64,000 nucleotides of DNA from Streptomyces liliifuscus (GTDB taxonomy: Bacteria; Actinomycetota; Actinomycetes; Streptomycetales; Streptomycetaceae). Each line of letters opens with the position of its first letter. Position 1 is the first letter of the stretch. The notes under the pieces were generated by a model. It saw only the letters and a program-made list of their open reading frames with translations. It did not search any database and was not told the origin of the DNA. The position numbers and the translations under genes are program-made. Of this stretch, positions 26,458-34,881 are shown one piece after another. The stretch lies in contig NZ_CP066831.1 in assembly GCF_016598615.1 (NCBI RefSeq), forward strand, positions 4,216,001-4,280,000. Reading direction: 5' to 3'.

Positions 26458-27930
26458 CTATTCGACGCGGCGCAGGGCGTCCGCGGGGCGCAGGCGGGAG
26501 GCGCGCCAGCCGCCGAAGGCGCCCGCGATCAGGCCGCCGGTGACGGCGAGGCCGACCGCGAGGGCGATCGTGCTGAGGGCGACGGGCGCGGTGAGCGCCA
26601 CGTCCAGGGCCTTGGACGCCGTCTCGCGGGCGGGTCCGCCCATGCCGCCACCGGGGCCACCGCCGCCGGGGCCGCCGAGCGCCCCGCCCGTGGAGCCGAC
26701 CTCGGCCTGGAGCGTCGGGCTGATCGCGGTGACGACATAGGCGCCACCGAGGCCGAGCGCGATACCGAGGGCGCCGCCGACCAGGCCGTTGACGACGGCC
26801 TCGCCGACGACCTGCCGGGTGACGCGGCCGGACTTCCAGCCGAGCGCCTTGAGGGTGCCGAACTCCCTCACACGGCGGGAGACGGCGGAGGAGGTGAGCA
26901 GGCCCGCGACCAGGAACGCGGCCACGAGCACCGCGATCGACAGCCACTTGCCCACGTTGGAGGCGAGATCGGAAGCCGTGGAGAGGGAGCCGGAGACCGT
27001 GTCGGCGAGGTCGGCGGAGGTGGTGACGGTGGTACCCGAGATGTTCTTCTGGATGGTCGACTTGACCGCGCTGATCTGCTGCGAGTCGGACGCCTTGACG
27101 TAGATCGTGGTGACCTTGTCCTTGGAGTCGCTGAGCGTCTGCGCCTGCTTGAGCGGGATGTAGAGGTTGGCCGCCGCGTCCCCGCTGTCGGGCGTCGCGA
27201 TGCCGATGACCTTGTACTTGACGCTCTTGATGGTGACCGTGTCACCGAGGGCGAGCTTCTTCTCCTTGGCGTACGACTTGTCGGCGACGACGACCTTGGC
27301 GTTGGTCTCGGAGGACTTGAAGGTCCGGCCGCTGGTGATCTTCGAGGAGGTCAGCGGGCCGAGCGCGGGCTTGGTGACGTCGGTGCCGTAGACGGAGTAG
27401 TTGTTGACGTCGAAGTCGGCGCCGCCGCCCTCGACCCGGCCCTCCGGGGACTGCTGGGCGCCGGGCTGGCCGCCCTGCTGGTTGCCGCCACCGCCCTGCT
27501 GGTCCTGCTGGAACTGGCCCTGGCGGAACTGGCCGCTGACCTTGATGACTTGAAGGCTGAGCCCCCCTACGGCGTCCGAGACACCGTTCTGTGTGCCGAC
27601 CTTGGAGACCGTGCTGGTGGCCAGGGTCTGGAAGCCCTGCACCATGACGCGGTCGCTGCTCTGTTCTTCGTCGGAGTCGCTGCCCCGGGCGTCGAACTGG
27701 AAGCGCGGGCGCTCGCCCGTGCTCGACTGTGCCTGGGCCGCCTTGGTGACCGTCATGTCCGTGCCCAGTCCGTACAGCGACTGGAGGACCTTGCCCTGCG
27801 CCTTCTCCATGCCGGACGACACGGAACTGACCACGATGACCAGGGCGATGCCCAGGGCGAGTCCGGAGGCGACGACGAGCGCCGCCTTTCTGCGGCGGCG
27901 CAGTTCGCGCCTCAGGTAGGTGAAGAACAT
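26458..27930 (-). CDS. FtsX/MacB-type ABC transporter permease
   Basis: A 490-residue permease with four membrane helices: one near residues 17-40, then a large extracellular MacB-PCD domain (about 45-310), then three C-terminal helices including WLSIAVLVAAFLVAGLL and VALSTIALAVGLAVTGGLIAGAFGG. The outer domain carries a low-complexity Gln/Gly stretch (about 135-160). The C-terminal cytoplasmic loop FGTLKALGWKSGRVTRQV is the coupling segment for the ATPase. It is first in a two-gene operon. TAGCTT followed by 6 nt and ATG may indicate a leaderless start. Confidence 0.92.
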   Translation of the reverse strand: MFFTYLRRELRRRRKAALVVASGLALGIALVIVVSSVSSGMEKAQGKVLQSLYGLGTDMTVTKAAQAQSSTGERPRFQFDARGSDSDEEQSSDRVMVQGFQTLATSTVSKVGTQNGVSDAVGGLSLQVIKVSGQFRQGQFQQDQQGGGGNQQGGQPGAQQSPEGRVEGGGADFDVNNYSVYGTDVTKPALGPLTSSKITSGRTFKSSETNAKVVVADKSYAKEKKLALGDTVTIKSVKYKVIGIATPDSGDAAANLYIPLKQAQTLSDSKDKVTTIYVKASDSQQISAVKSTIQKNISGTTVTTSADLADTVSGSLSTASDLASNVGKWLSIAVLVAAFLVAGLLTSSAVSRRVREFGTLKALGWKSGRVTRQVVGEAVVNGLVGGALGIALGLGGAYVVTAISPTLQAEVGSTGGALGGPGGGGPGGGMGGPARETASKALDVALTAPVALSTIALAVGLAVTGGLIAGAFGGWRASRLRPADALRRVE

Positions 27931-28025
27931 GGCCGAAAGCTAGGGACACCGCGTGATGGCGGGATAAGGCCCGCATAAGAGAAGGATGAGAACACTGTGC
28001 GCCGCCACGGAACCCTGTGAGAACG

Positions 28026-28070
28026 CCGAGGGCGGTTGTCCGTACGAGTCGTACGGACAACCGCCCTCGG
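28026..28070 (-). terminator. 45-bp perfect palindrome terminator
   Basis: Two perfect 22-bp arms (beginning CCGAGGGCGGTTGTCCGTAC) around a single G. It lies 18 bp beyond the L,D-transpeptidase stop and about 95 bp upstream of the ABC permease start, both minus strand. Very stable hairpin without U-tract. Confidence 0.75.
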
Positions 28071-28088
28071 GACGGGAAACGGGTTCGG

Positions 28089-29357
28089 TCAGACGGCCGA
28101 ACCGGCCTTCCACGCCGCCCAGTCCAGGTTCCAACCGTTGAGGCCGTTGTCCGGGGCGATGGTCTTGTCACCGGTGTTCCGCACGTCCACGACGTCACCG
28201 ACGATCGAGTGGCTGAAGAACCAGCCGCCCGGCGTGTTCGGGTCGTTGGCGCCCTTCGTGTCCGACAGGCCGACGCAGCCGTGGCTGGTGTTGACGCTGC
28301 CGAAGATGGACTTGGCGCCCCAGTAGTTGCCGTGGATGAAGGTGCCGGAGTTCGACAGACGCATCGCGTTCGGGACGTCCTTGATGTCGTACTCGCCCTT
28401 GCCGTCGTCGTCCGTGAAGCCCACGGTCGCGCCGTTCATCCGGGTCTCCTTGAACTTCTCGGAGATCACCATCTGGCCCTGGTACGTCTTGTTCTCGGGC
28501 GAACCGGCGGAGATCGGGATCGTCCGGATGGTCTTGCCGTCCTGCGTGACCTTCATCGTCTTGGTCTGCGCGTCGACGATCGAGACCTGGTTGCGGCCGA
28601 TCTTGAAGGTGACCGTCTTCTGCTGCACGCCGTAGACACCGTCGGCGCCCTCGACGCCGTCGAGGTTCAGCTTGAGCGTGACGGTCGAGTTGCCCTTCCA
28701 GTACTCCTCGGGGCGGAAGTCGAGCCGGTTGGCGTTGAACCAGTGGCCGACGACCTCCTGGCCGCTGCTGGAGGAGACGGTGATCCCCTTCTGCACGTCG
28801 GCCTTGTTGGTGATGGCCTTGTCGAAGTTGATCGAGACCGGCATGCCGACGCCGACGGTGGAACCGTCCTCGGGCGTGAAGTTGCCGATGAAGCTGTTGG
28901 CCGGGGAGACCGTCGTGAACGACGCGTTCTCGTGGGCGGCGCGGCCGTCGGAGTCCTTGGCCGTCGCGGCGATCTTGTAGGCGGTGGCGCGCTCCAGCTG
29001 GGCGCTGGGCTTCCAGCTCTTCTTGTCCGCGGATATCTCACCCGCGACAGCCGCGCCGGCCGCCGTCTTCATGGTCACGTCGGTCAGCGTGCCCTTGGTC
29101 ACAGTGACGGCCGCGGCGCTGTTGATGGAGGCGTTGTCGGAGCCGTCCTTGGGTGTGATCTTGATCTGGGCCTCGGAGGACTTCTTGGCCGCCGCCTCGT
29201 CGACCTTGGCCTGCGAGGTGCTGTCACCGCCTTCGCCCTTGGGGTCGTCGTCGCCGCCTCCGCTGCACGCAGAGAGCACCAGCACCCCGCCGAGCAGTGC
29301 GGACGCGACCGTGAGGCCCTTGCGCCGCTTACTGTCCGTCATCACACGCTTCTCCAT
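28089..29357 (-). CDS. Lipid-anchored L,D-transpeptidase with Ig-like domains
   Basis: A 422-residue cell-wall enzyme. A type II signal sequence ends in LSAC (about residue 29). Two Ig-like domains (about 55-240) precede the YkuD catalytic domain (about 245-385), where the active-site motif is HGNYWG...NTSHGCVGLSD with the nucleophilic Cys. A C-terminal Trp-rich tail (NGWNLDWAAW) is also typical of the LdtMt2 group. It would form 3-3 cross-links in peptidoglycan outside the membrane. Start at 29357 (MEKRV) or 29342 (MTDSKRR); the longer frame from 29537 would hide the signal peptide. Confidence 0.93.
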   Translation of the reverse strand: MEKRVMTDSKRRKGLTVASALLGGVLVLSACSGGGDDDPKGEGGDSTSQAKVDEAAAKKSSEAQIKITPKDGSDNASINSAAAVTVTKGTLTDVTMKTAAGAAVAGEISADKKSWKPSAQLERATAYKIAATAKDSDGRAAHENASFTTVSPANSFIGNFTPEDGSTVGVGMPVSINFDKAITNKADVQKGITVSSSSGQEVVGHWFNANRLDFRPEEYWKGNSTVTLKLNLDGVEGADGVYGVQQKTVTFKIGRNQVSIVDAQTKTMKVTQDGKTIRTIPISAGSPENKTYQGQMVISEKFKETRMNGATVGFTDDDGKGEYDIKDVPNAMRLSNSGTFIHGNYWGAKSIFGSVNTSHGCVGLSDTKGANDPNTPGGWFFSHSIVGDVVDVRNTGDKTIAPDNGLNGWNLDWAAWKAGSAV

Positions 29358-29558
29358 CGTTGCCGAATCCCCAAAACCCCGAGAGTCCCCGTAACACCTG
29401 TAAACGCTACGACCGGTTCGTCCCGTTCCACACCCTTCCCAGGTGTGGGGCACACCACGTCGATCCATTTCGGCCCACGTCGGATCGTCCTCGATCCGGC
29501 CGGTGCGGCTGTTACGACTGGTGCGGGTGTCGGTCACTGCGCCCCTTGAGACGACAGA

Positions 29559-29586
29559 ACCCCGGATGGCGGTTGCCGCCCGGGGT
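29559..29586 (-). terminator. Hairpin after the 113-residue protein gene
   Basis: ACCCCGG-at-GGCGG paired with CCGCC-CGGGGT around TTG, starting about 20 bp after the stop at 29607 on the minus strand. It separates that gene from the transpeptidase gene. Confidence 0.55.
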
Positions 29587-29606
29587 CACGATTCTCCCAA
29601 GCCGCC

Positions 29607-29948
29607 TCAGCCGACCAATTCTTCCTCGTCTCCGGCCTCATCATCCTCGTCGAGGTCCCAGTCCGGCGAATCGGGGTCGTAGTCGATCAGTTCGGTGCTC
29701 CAGGAGGCCTGCGCGAGTTCGACCCCGGCCACCTCGCTGACCAGGTCGAACGGGTCGACGAGGTACGCGAGGGCCTCGGCAGTGTCTTCCGTCACTGCGC
29801 TCTCGGCGTGCGCCCGCTCGTCGCCGGGGAGCTCGGGGTCCTCCGCGATGCGCCCCAGCGCAGCCTTGGTGAGCGCGTTCTCGTCGTCGACCTCGACGAC
29901 CAATTCGACGCGCAACCGCACAAAACGTGATGTCTCAGGAGTGCTCAT
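29607..29948 (-). CDS. Small acidic hypothetical protein
   Basis: A 113-residue cytoplasmic protein with a strongly acidic C-terminus (DYDPDSPDWDLDEDDEAGDEEE). The N-terminal part (FVRLRVELVVEVDDENALTKAALGRI) reads as a strand-helix unit. No known domain is recognised. The ATG at 29948 is supported by a TACTCT box 7 nt upstream on the minus strand, which would make the message leaderless; the longer frame from 30464 has an implausible composition. It is divergent from the LAxTG protein gene. Confidence 0.7.
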   Translation of the reverse strand: MSTPETSRFVRLRVELVVEVDDENALTKAALGRIAEDPELPGDERAHAESAVTEDTAEALAYLVDPFDLVSEVAGVELAQASWSTELIDYDPDSPDWDLDEDDEAGDEEELVG

Positions 29949-29955
29949 ACGTCGG

Positions 29956-29961
29956 AGAGTA
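29956..29961 (-). promoter_or_regulatory. -10 box, leaderless
   Basis: TACTCT on the minus strand, 7 nt before ATG 29948; no Shine-Dalgarno sequence. Confidence 0.45.
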
Positions 29962-30058
29962 CGGCTCATCGCCACCGTGACTTTCCTGTGACCCGCACCT
30001 TTCACTAACATCGCCCCACACGGCCAATTCGCCAGCGTCACAAGGGGATCGATATTCC

Positions 30059-30427
30059 GTGTCCGCACGTCGATCGTTGCTGACCGCCACCGCCGCGGGG
30101 ACCCTGCTGGGCGCCCTGTGGTTCGTCCCGTCCGCCAATGCGACCGGGGACGGGACGGCAGAACACAGAACACAGACAACGACGACCACGACCCTGCAGA
30201 CCAAGGCGGGGGACGAGACCGGGACGTCCGACGCAGAGGACGCGGTCGGCACAGAGGGCGGAGAGGCCGCGGAGGGCGCGGCCAAGAACACCTCCGTCCG
30301 CACACAACTGGCCGACACGGGAAGCTTCGACACGACCCCGTACGTGGTCGGCGGCACCCTGCTCCTCGGCCTGGGCGCCGGTTTCGTGGTGTATTCGGTA
30401 CGCCGGGAACGTATGACCTTGTACTGA
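30059..30427 (+). CDS. Small sortase-anchored surface protein (LAxTG)
   Basis: A 122-residue exported protein. The signal peptide (1-28) ends SANA; a Thr/Glu/Ala-rich spacer follows; then comes a complete sorting signal: LADTG (about 86-90), a hydrophobic helix YVVGGTLLLGLGAGFVVYSV and a basic tail RRER. LAxTG is the motif recognised by Streptomyces class E sortases, so the protein is probably linked to peptidoglycan. No folded domain remains, so it may serve as a spacer or charge carrier on the surface. GTG 30059 follows GGGG at 11 nt. No sortase gene lies next to it. Confidence 0.8.
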   Translation: MSARRSLLTATAAGTLLGALWFVPSANATGDGTAEHRTQTTTTTTLQTKAGDETGTSDAEDAVGTEGGEAAEGAAKNTSVRTQLADTGSFDTTPYVVGGTLLLGLGAGFVVYSVRRERMTLY

Positions 30428-30608
30428 GAGCCCCTGCCGCACGGGTGCCCGTTCGCCCCGGCACAGCGATATCCGCCCCCTTTCAGCCATTTCGCGGCAT
30501 CCTCGAAGGAAGACCGGCGAGAGAGGGTCGGACCCGTTTACAGTCCGTGGGGTTCACGCACGCACTCCCTGTCGCTTCTCCGTACCGCGTGAACAGGGAG
30601 TGGCCCAC

Positions 30609-32681
30609 GTGAAGATCGTCTTCCTGCTGCACAACGCCTATGCCATCGGCGGCACGGTGCGCTCGACGCTCAACCTCGCCGGTGCGCTGGCCGCGCGGCA
30701 CGAGGTGGAGATCGTCTCGGTCTTCCGCAGCGAGGACAGACCCCTGCTCGGCGTGAACCGCAAGGTCCGTCTCGTCCCGCTCGTCGACGAGCGCCCCGCC
30801 GCGCCGACGTACGACGGCGGAAACCCGCTCATGGCGCGCCCCTCCACGGTCGTACCCCCCGCCGAGGTCCTCGCCCACCGCTACAACGAACTCACCGACG
30901 AGAGGCTGCGCGACTTCCTGGAGGGGACGGACGCGGACGTCGTCGTCGCGACCCGCCCGGCACTGGTGGTCTTCCTGGCCCGGCACGGCTCACGCCGCTT
31001 TCTGCGCGTCGGACAGGAGCACCTGTCGTACGACAACCACGTCCCGGACGTACGCGCCGCGCAGAACGAGGCCTTCCGGCACCTGGACGCCTTCGTCACC
31101 GTCTCCGCCCAGGACGCGGCCGACCACCGCGCCCACCTGCCCGGGCTGCGGACGCGGATCATCGACATCCCGAACGCCGCGCCCCGCCCGAAGGCCGAAC
31201 GCTCCGACGTACAGGCCCCGTTGGTGATCGCCGCGGGCCGGCTGATGCCGGTCAAGCGCTACGACCTGCTGATCGAGGCCTTCGCCCGGGTCGTCGCCGT
31301 ACGGCCCGAGTGGCGCCTGCGGATCTACGGCCAGGGGCCGGAACGCGCCAATCTTCGCGCAGCCGTCGACGCACACCGGCTGAACGACCATGTGTTCCTC
31401 ATGGGACCCCACCCGACGATGGAGACCGAGTGGCCCAAGGCCTCCGTCGCCGCCGTGAGTTCGGACTGGGAGTCCTTCGGCATGACGATCCTGGAGGCCA
31501 TGCACGCCGGCGTCCCGGTGGTGGCGACCGACTGTCCGCACGGCCCCGGCGAGATCATCACCGACGGCTCCGACGGACTCCTCGTACCGCCGGGAGACGC
31601 GGACGCGTTCGCGGCGGGACTGCTGAAGCTGATCGAGGACACGGACCAGCGCCGGCTCTTGGGCGAGGCCGCCAGGGAGACCGTCCAGCGGTTCGCACCC
31701 CGCGGGATCGCGGACCGGTACGAGCGCCTGTTCGCCGAACTCCGCGAGGCCCGCACCTCGACGACGACAAAGGTCACTCGCCGCGTACGCCGAGCGCTCA
31801 CGGCGCTGCTCCCCCAGAACTCACGCCCCCGCCCCGAGGAGGCGCCCCCGGCCGCCCCACCGGCCGCGGACGACCGACCGCGCGCCCTGCGCCCGAAGGC
31901 CGGCTGCACGACCGACTCCACCGGCGGCGTACGGATCACGGTGAACGCGTCGGGGGTGTCCGGCGAGAGCCTCACCCTGGTCCTGCGCCACCGGCACGGA
32001 GAAGACGAGGAACGCGTTCCGCTGAATCCCCCGACGGGCCCGAAGTCGCCCTGGACCGCGGAACTGCCCCACGCTCGACTGGCTCTGGCGGAAGGCCGTT
32101 GGGACCTGCACGTCGAACGCGTGGAGGACGGCACACGCCGTCGCCTCAAGGCAGGACTCGTCGAGCAGCGCGGCCTGCTGAGCGCGAGACCGGTTCCGGG
32201 GAAAGCCTTCGCCTGGTGGATCCCGTACGCGACGAAGGACGGCTACCTGGCCCTGCGGACCTTCCGCCGCCCGGCCCACGCGGAAGCCACCGCCCTGCGC
32301 ACCGACGACGACTCGCTGTCCGTCGAAGGCACGCTCCACGGGGCGGTCCTGGGCGAGGACGCGGTCCTGCTCGGCGTCTCCCGCGAAGGCGAGGCCCACA
32401 ACTTCACCACACCGGCGAGAGCCACCGGGGAACAGACGTTCCGGGCCCGCATCACGACGCTGCCCCGCCCCGGCGAGGCGGACAAGCCCCTGTGGGACCT
32501 CTTCCTGCGCCCCTCCGAAGCCGCCGCCCCCGTACGAGTGGGCCGCATCACCGACGACATCGTCGACCGCAAGCCCACCACGAAACACCCGAGCACGACG
32601 CTGACCACCCCAACGGGCAAGTCAGTGCGGGCCCACTACTTCTTCACGACGACGAACGACGTGGCGATCAGCGCCCCGTAG
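30609..32681 (+). CDS. GT4 family glycosyltransferase with C-terminal extension
   Basis: A 690-residue protein. Residues 1-390 form a GT-B glycosyltransferase: the acceptor loop AIGGTVRSTLNLAGAL at the N-terminus, the donor-domain strand PLVIAAGRLMPVKRYDLLIEAF, and SSDWESFGMTILEAMHAGVPVVATDCPHGPGEII with the E-x7-E signature. It probably uses a nucleotide sugar to build wall teichoic acid, teichulosonic or exopolysaccharide. Residues about 440-690 are a beta-rich extension repeated in teichoic-acid-like glycosyltransferases, perhaps for polymer binding. GTG 30609 is chosen since GGGAG lies 8 nt upstream; GTG 30600 overlaps that site. Convergent with the helicase gene. Confidence 0.88.
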   Translation: MKIVFLLHNAYAIGGTVRSTLNLAGALAARHEVEIVSVFRSEDRPLLGVNRKVRLVPLVDERPAAPTYDGGNPLMARPSTVVPPAEVLAHRYNELTDERLRDFLEGTDADVVVATRPALVVFLARHGSRRFLRVGQEHLSYDNHVPDVRAAQNEAFRHLDAFVTVSAQDAADHRAHLPGLRTRIIDIPNAAPRPKAERSDVQAPLVIAAGRLMPVKRYDLLIEAFARVVAVRPEWRLRIYGQGPERANLRAAVDAHRLNDHVFLMGPHPTMETEWPKASVAAVSSDWESFGMTILEAMHAGVPVVATDCPHGPGEIITDGSDGLLVPPGDADAFAAGLLKLIEDTDQRRLLGEAARETVQRFAPRGIADRYERLFAELREARTSTTTKVTRRVRRALTALLPQNSRPRPEEAPPAAPPAADDRPRALRPKAGCTTDSTGGVRITVNASGVSGESLTLVLRHRHGEDEERVPLNPPTGPKSPWTAELPHARLALAEGRWDLHVERVEDGTRRRLKAGLVEQRGLLSARPVPGKAFAWWIPYATKDGYLALRTFRRPAHAEATALRTDDDSLSVEGTLHGAVLGEDAVLLGVSREGEAHNFTTPARATGEQTFRARITTLPRPGEADKPLWDLFLRPSEAAAPVRVGRITDDIVDRKPTTKHPSTTLTTPTGKSVRAHYFFTTTNDVAISAP

Positions 32682-32706
32682 GGGGCGCGACGAACTGGGC
32701 CCCGTA

Positions 32707-32751
32707 AGGGGCGCGGGGAACTGCGCGACAAGCCACGAACAACCCGCAGCC
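32707..32751. repeat. Intergenic mosaic repeat, module A
   Basis: AGGGGCGCGGGGAACTGCGC followed by the GACAAGCCACGA...ACCCGCAGCC tail. It lies between the convergent glycosyltransferase and helicase genes. A partly decayed copy (GGGGCGCGACGAACTGGG) precedes it at 32683. Confidence 0.8.
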
Positions 32752-32777
32752 GCCAACCCACATCCCCCGCCGAACTG

Positions 32778-34355
32778 TCAGGCGGACCGACGCCCGCCAC
32801 CCTGGCCTCCGCGCGCACGCGAAGAACCCGCACCACCACGCCCCCGCGAACCCCCACCGGTGCCGACGCCGGACCGCGTCCCGGCAGGCGCCCCACGCCC
32901 GCCCCCACCCCGCCGAGCCCGCGGCTGCGACTTCGGCTGAGCCTGCGCGGCAACCGGCTCGGGTACGGGAATGACAACAGGAACCCCGGACGGCTCCCGA
33001 GCCCCCGTGATCCGTACGAGCTCCTCGTCGCTCGACCTGATCTGAGCCGTCCGCGGACTGATCCCGGCGTCGGCCATCAGCCGGGTCATCTCCCGCTTCT
33101 GCTCGGGCAGGACGAGCGTGACGACGCTCCCGGACTCCCCCGCGCGAGCGGTACGCCCGCCCCGGTGGAGATAGTCCTTGTGGTCGACCGGCGGATCGAC
33201 GTTCACGACGAGGTCGAGATCGTCGACGTGGATCCCACGCGCGGCGACGTTCGTGGCGACGAGCGCGGTCACAAGACCGGTCTTGAACTGGTCGAGCGTC
33301 CGGTTGCGCTGCGGCTGCGAGCGCCCGCCGTGCAGCGCGGAGGCCTTCACACCGTTGGCGAGCAGCCGCTTGGCGAAGCGGTCGGCCGAGCGCTTGGTGT
33401 CGACGAAGAGGATCACGCGTCCGTCGCGGGCGGCGATCCGCATCGCGACGGCCTTCTTGTCGGTCTCGTCGGCGACGTGCAGCACGTGGTGCTCCATCGT
33501 CGTCACCGCGCCCGCGGAGGGGTCGACGGAGTGCACGACGGGGTCCGTGAGGAACATCCGTACGAGCTTGTCGATGTTCTTGTCCAGCGTCGCCGAGAAC
33601 AGCATGCGCTGGCCGTCCGGCTCGACCTGGTTGAGCAGCGCCGTGACCTGGGGCATGAACCCCATGTCGGCCATCTGGTCGGCCTCGTCGAGGACGGTGA
33701 TCCCGACCTGGGCGAGGGTGCAGTCGCCCCGGTCTATCAGGTCCTTGAGGCGCCCGGGCGTGGCCACGAGCACCTCGGCGCCGCGCCTCAGCAGACCGGA
33801 CTGCTTACCGATGGAGAGCCCGCCGACGACGGTCGCGAGCCGCAGGTTCACGGCCGTGGCGTACGGCGTGAGCGCGTCGGTGACCTGCTGCGCGAGCTCG
33901 CGCGTGGGCACGAGGACGAGCGCGAGCGGCGCCTTGGGCTCGGCACGACGGCCGGCCGTGCGGGCCAGCAGCGCGAGGCCGAAGGCGAGGGTCTTGCCCG
34001 AGCCGGTGCGGCCCCGGCCGAGGATGTCGCGCCCGGCGAGGGAGTTGGGGAGCGTCGCGCCCTGGATCGGGAACGGCTCGATGACCCCCTGGGCGGTGAG
34101 GGTCTTGGTCAGCGCGGCCGGCATGTCCAGCGCGTCGAAGGACTCGACGGCGGGCAGCGCGGGCGTCAGCGTCTGCGGCAGGGTGAACTCCCGCGGCGCC
34201 GTCGACTGCTGGGACGGCTTCTTGCGTACGTTCCTTGCGCCGCCGTTGGCGGAAGCCGCAGGGGCTCCGCCGCGTGTGCCACGAGAGCCACGGGAACCCC
34301 GGGAATTCGCCGGGCGTTTGCCGGCGGGTCGTTCAGGACGTTCGGATCGAGTCAT
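32778..34355 (-). CDS. DEAD-box RNA helicase (RhlE/CsdA-like)
   Basis: A 525-residue helicase. The Q motif (FPIQGATLP), motif I (GRGRTGSGKT), motif Ib (ATPGRL), DEAD (VLDEADQM), SAT (FSATL), and motifs V/VI (ATNVAARGIHVDDL, HRGGRTARAG) are all present. The N-terminus (1-60) and the C-terminal tail (about 470-525) are rich in Arg and Gly, a typical RNA-binding extension. It should unwind structured RNA, for example in ribosome assembly or mRNA decay at low temperature. A cold-shock protein gene lies upstream on the same strand, separated by a strong terminator. Confidence 0.95.
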   Translation of the reverse strand: MTRSERPERPAGKRPANSRGSRGSRGTRGGAPAASANGGARNVRKKPSQQSTAPREFTLPQTLTPALPAVESFDALDMPAALTKTLTAQGVIEPFPIQGATLPNSLAGRDILGRGRTGSGKTLAFGLALLARTAGRRAEPKAPLALVLVPTRELAQQVTDALTPYATAVNLRLATVVGGLSIGKQSGLLRRGAEVLVATPGRLKDLIDRGDCTLAQVGITVLDEADQMADMGFMPQVTALLNQVEPDGQRMLFSATLDKNIDKLVRMFLTDPVVHSVDPSAGAVTTMEHHVLHVADETDKKAVAMRIAARDGRVILFVDTKRSADRFAKRLLANGVKASALHGGRSQPQRNRTLDQFKTGLVTALVATNVAARGIHVDDLDLVVNVDPPVDHKDYLHRGGRTARAGESGSVVTLVLPEQKREMTRLMADAGISPRTAQIRSSDEELVRITGAREPSGVPVVIPVPEPVAAQAQPKSQPRARRGGGGRGAPAGTRSGVGTGGGSRGRGGAGSSRARGGQGGGRRSA

Positions 34356-34421
34356 GCTGGATCTGGAATTCCTTCCTGGGCCTCACGGTTTTCCCGTGTT
34401 CAAGGACACACGGACAGCACA

Positions 34422-34457
34422 AGCCGGGGCCCGCACCCGAAGGTGCGGGCCCCGGCT
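34422..34457 (-). terminator. Terminator of the cold-shock gene
   Basis: Perfect 16-bp stem (AGCCGGGGCCCGCACC and complement) with a CGAA/TTCG tetraloop, 22 bp after the csp stop on the minus strand. It separates csp from the helicase gene. Confidence 0.85.
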
Positions 34458-34478
34458 CGCGTGTTACGCGTCCCGGAA

Positions 34479-34682
34479 TTAGGCGGGGACGATGTTCTCC
34501 GCCTGCGGGCCCTTCTGACCCTGCGTGACGTCGAAGGAGACCTTCTGGCCCTCCTGCAGCTCACGGAAGCCCGAGGTGGCGATGTTCGAGTAGTGGGCGA
34601 AGACGTCGGCGCCGCCGCCGTCCTGCTCGATGAAGCCGAAGCCCTTTTCCGCGTTGAACCACTTCACGGTGCCAGTAGCCAT
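34479..34682 (-). CDS. CspA family cold-shock protein
   Basis: A 67-residue single OB-fold protein. Both RNA-binding motifs are intact: RNP1 KGFGFIEQ (about 14-21) and RNP2 DVFAHYS (about 27-33); the N-terminus MATGTVKWFNAEKG is canonical. It binds single-stranded RNA/DNA as a chaperone. ATG 34682 is preceded by GGAG at 7 nt. A 5' leader of perhaps 110 nt is likely, with a hairpin and T-tract at 34737-34765 that could attenuate transcription. Upstream of a DEAD-box helicase gene, matching a cold-response role. Confidence 0.95.
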   Translation of the reverse strand: MATGTVKWFNAEKGFGFIEQDGGGADVFAHYSNIATSGFRELQEGQKVSFDVTQGQKGPQAENIVPA

Positions 34683-34736
34683 GTCATTTCTCCAAGATAG
34701 GTGGCTCCCATCCGGAAATGACCGGAAAAACAAAAC

Positions 34737-34765
34737 GCGCCTGAGAGAGGATTCCTTTCAGGCGC
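34737..34765 (-). terminator. Intrinsic terminator or attenuator in the csp leader
   Basis: On the minus strand an 8-bp stem GCGCCTGA/TCAGGCGC is followed by GTTTTGTTTTT, a classic U-tract that is rare in this genome. It lies 117 bp beyond the hutH stop and 55 bp before the csp ATG, so it either ends hutH transcription or regulates csp from an upstream promoter. Confidence 0.6.
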
Positions 34766-34881
34766 ACAAAGTTAATGGGTACCAAAAACGTTTCGTTAGG
34801 AACCCTAGCACAGATTTCGGTGGGGGCGTCGCGACGCCCCGGCGCCCCCACCTCGTACACCCGAAGGAACCCGGGAAATTC

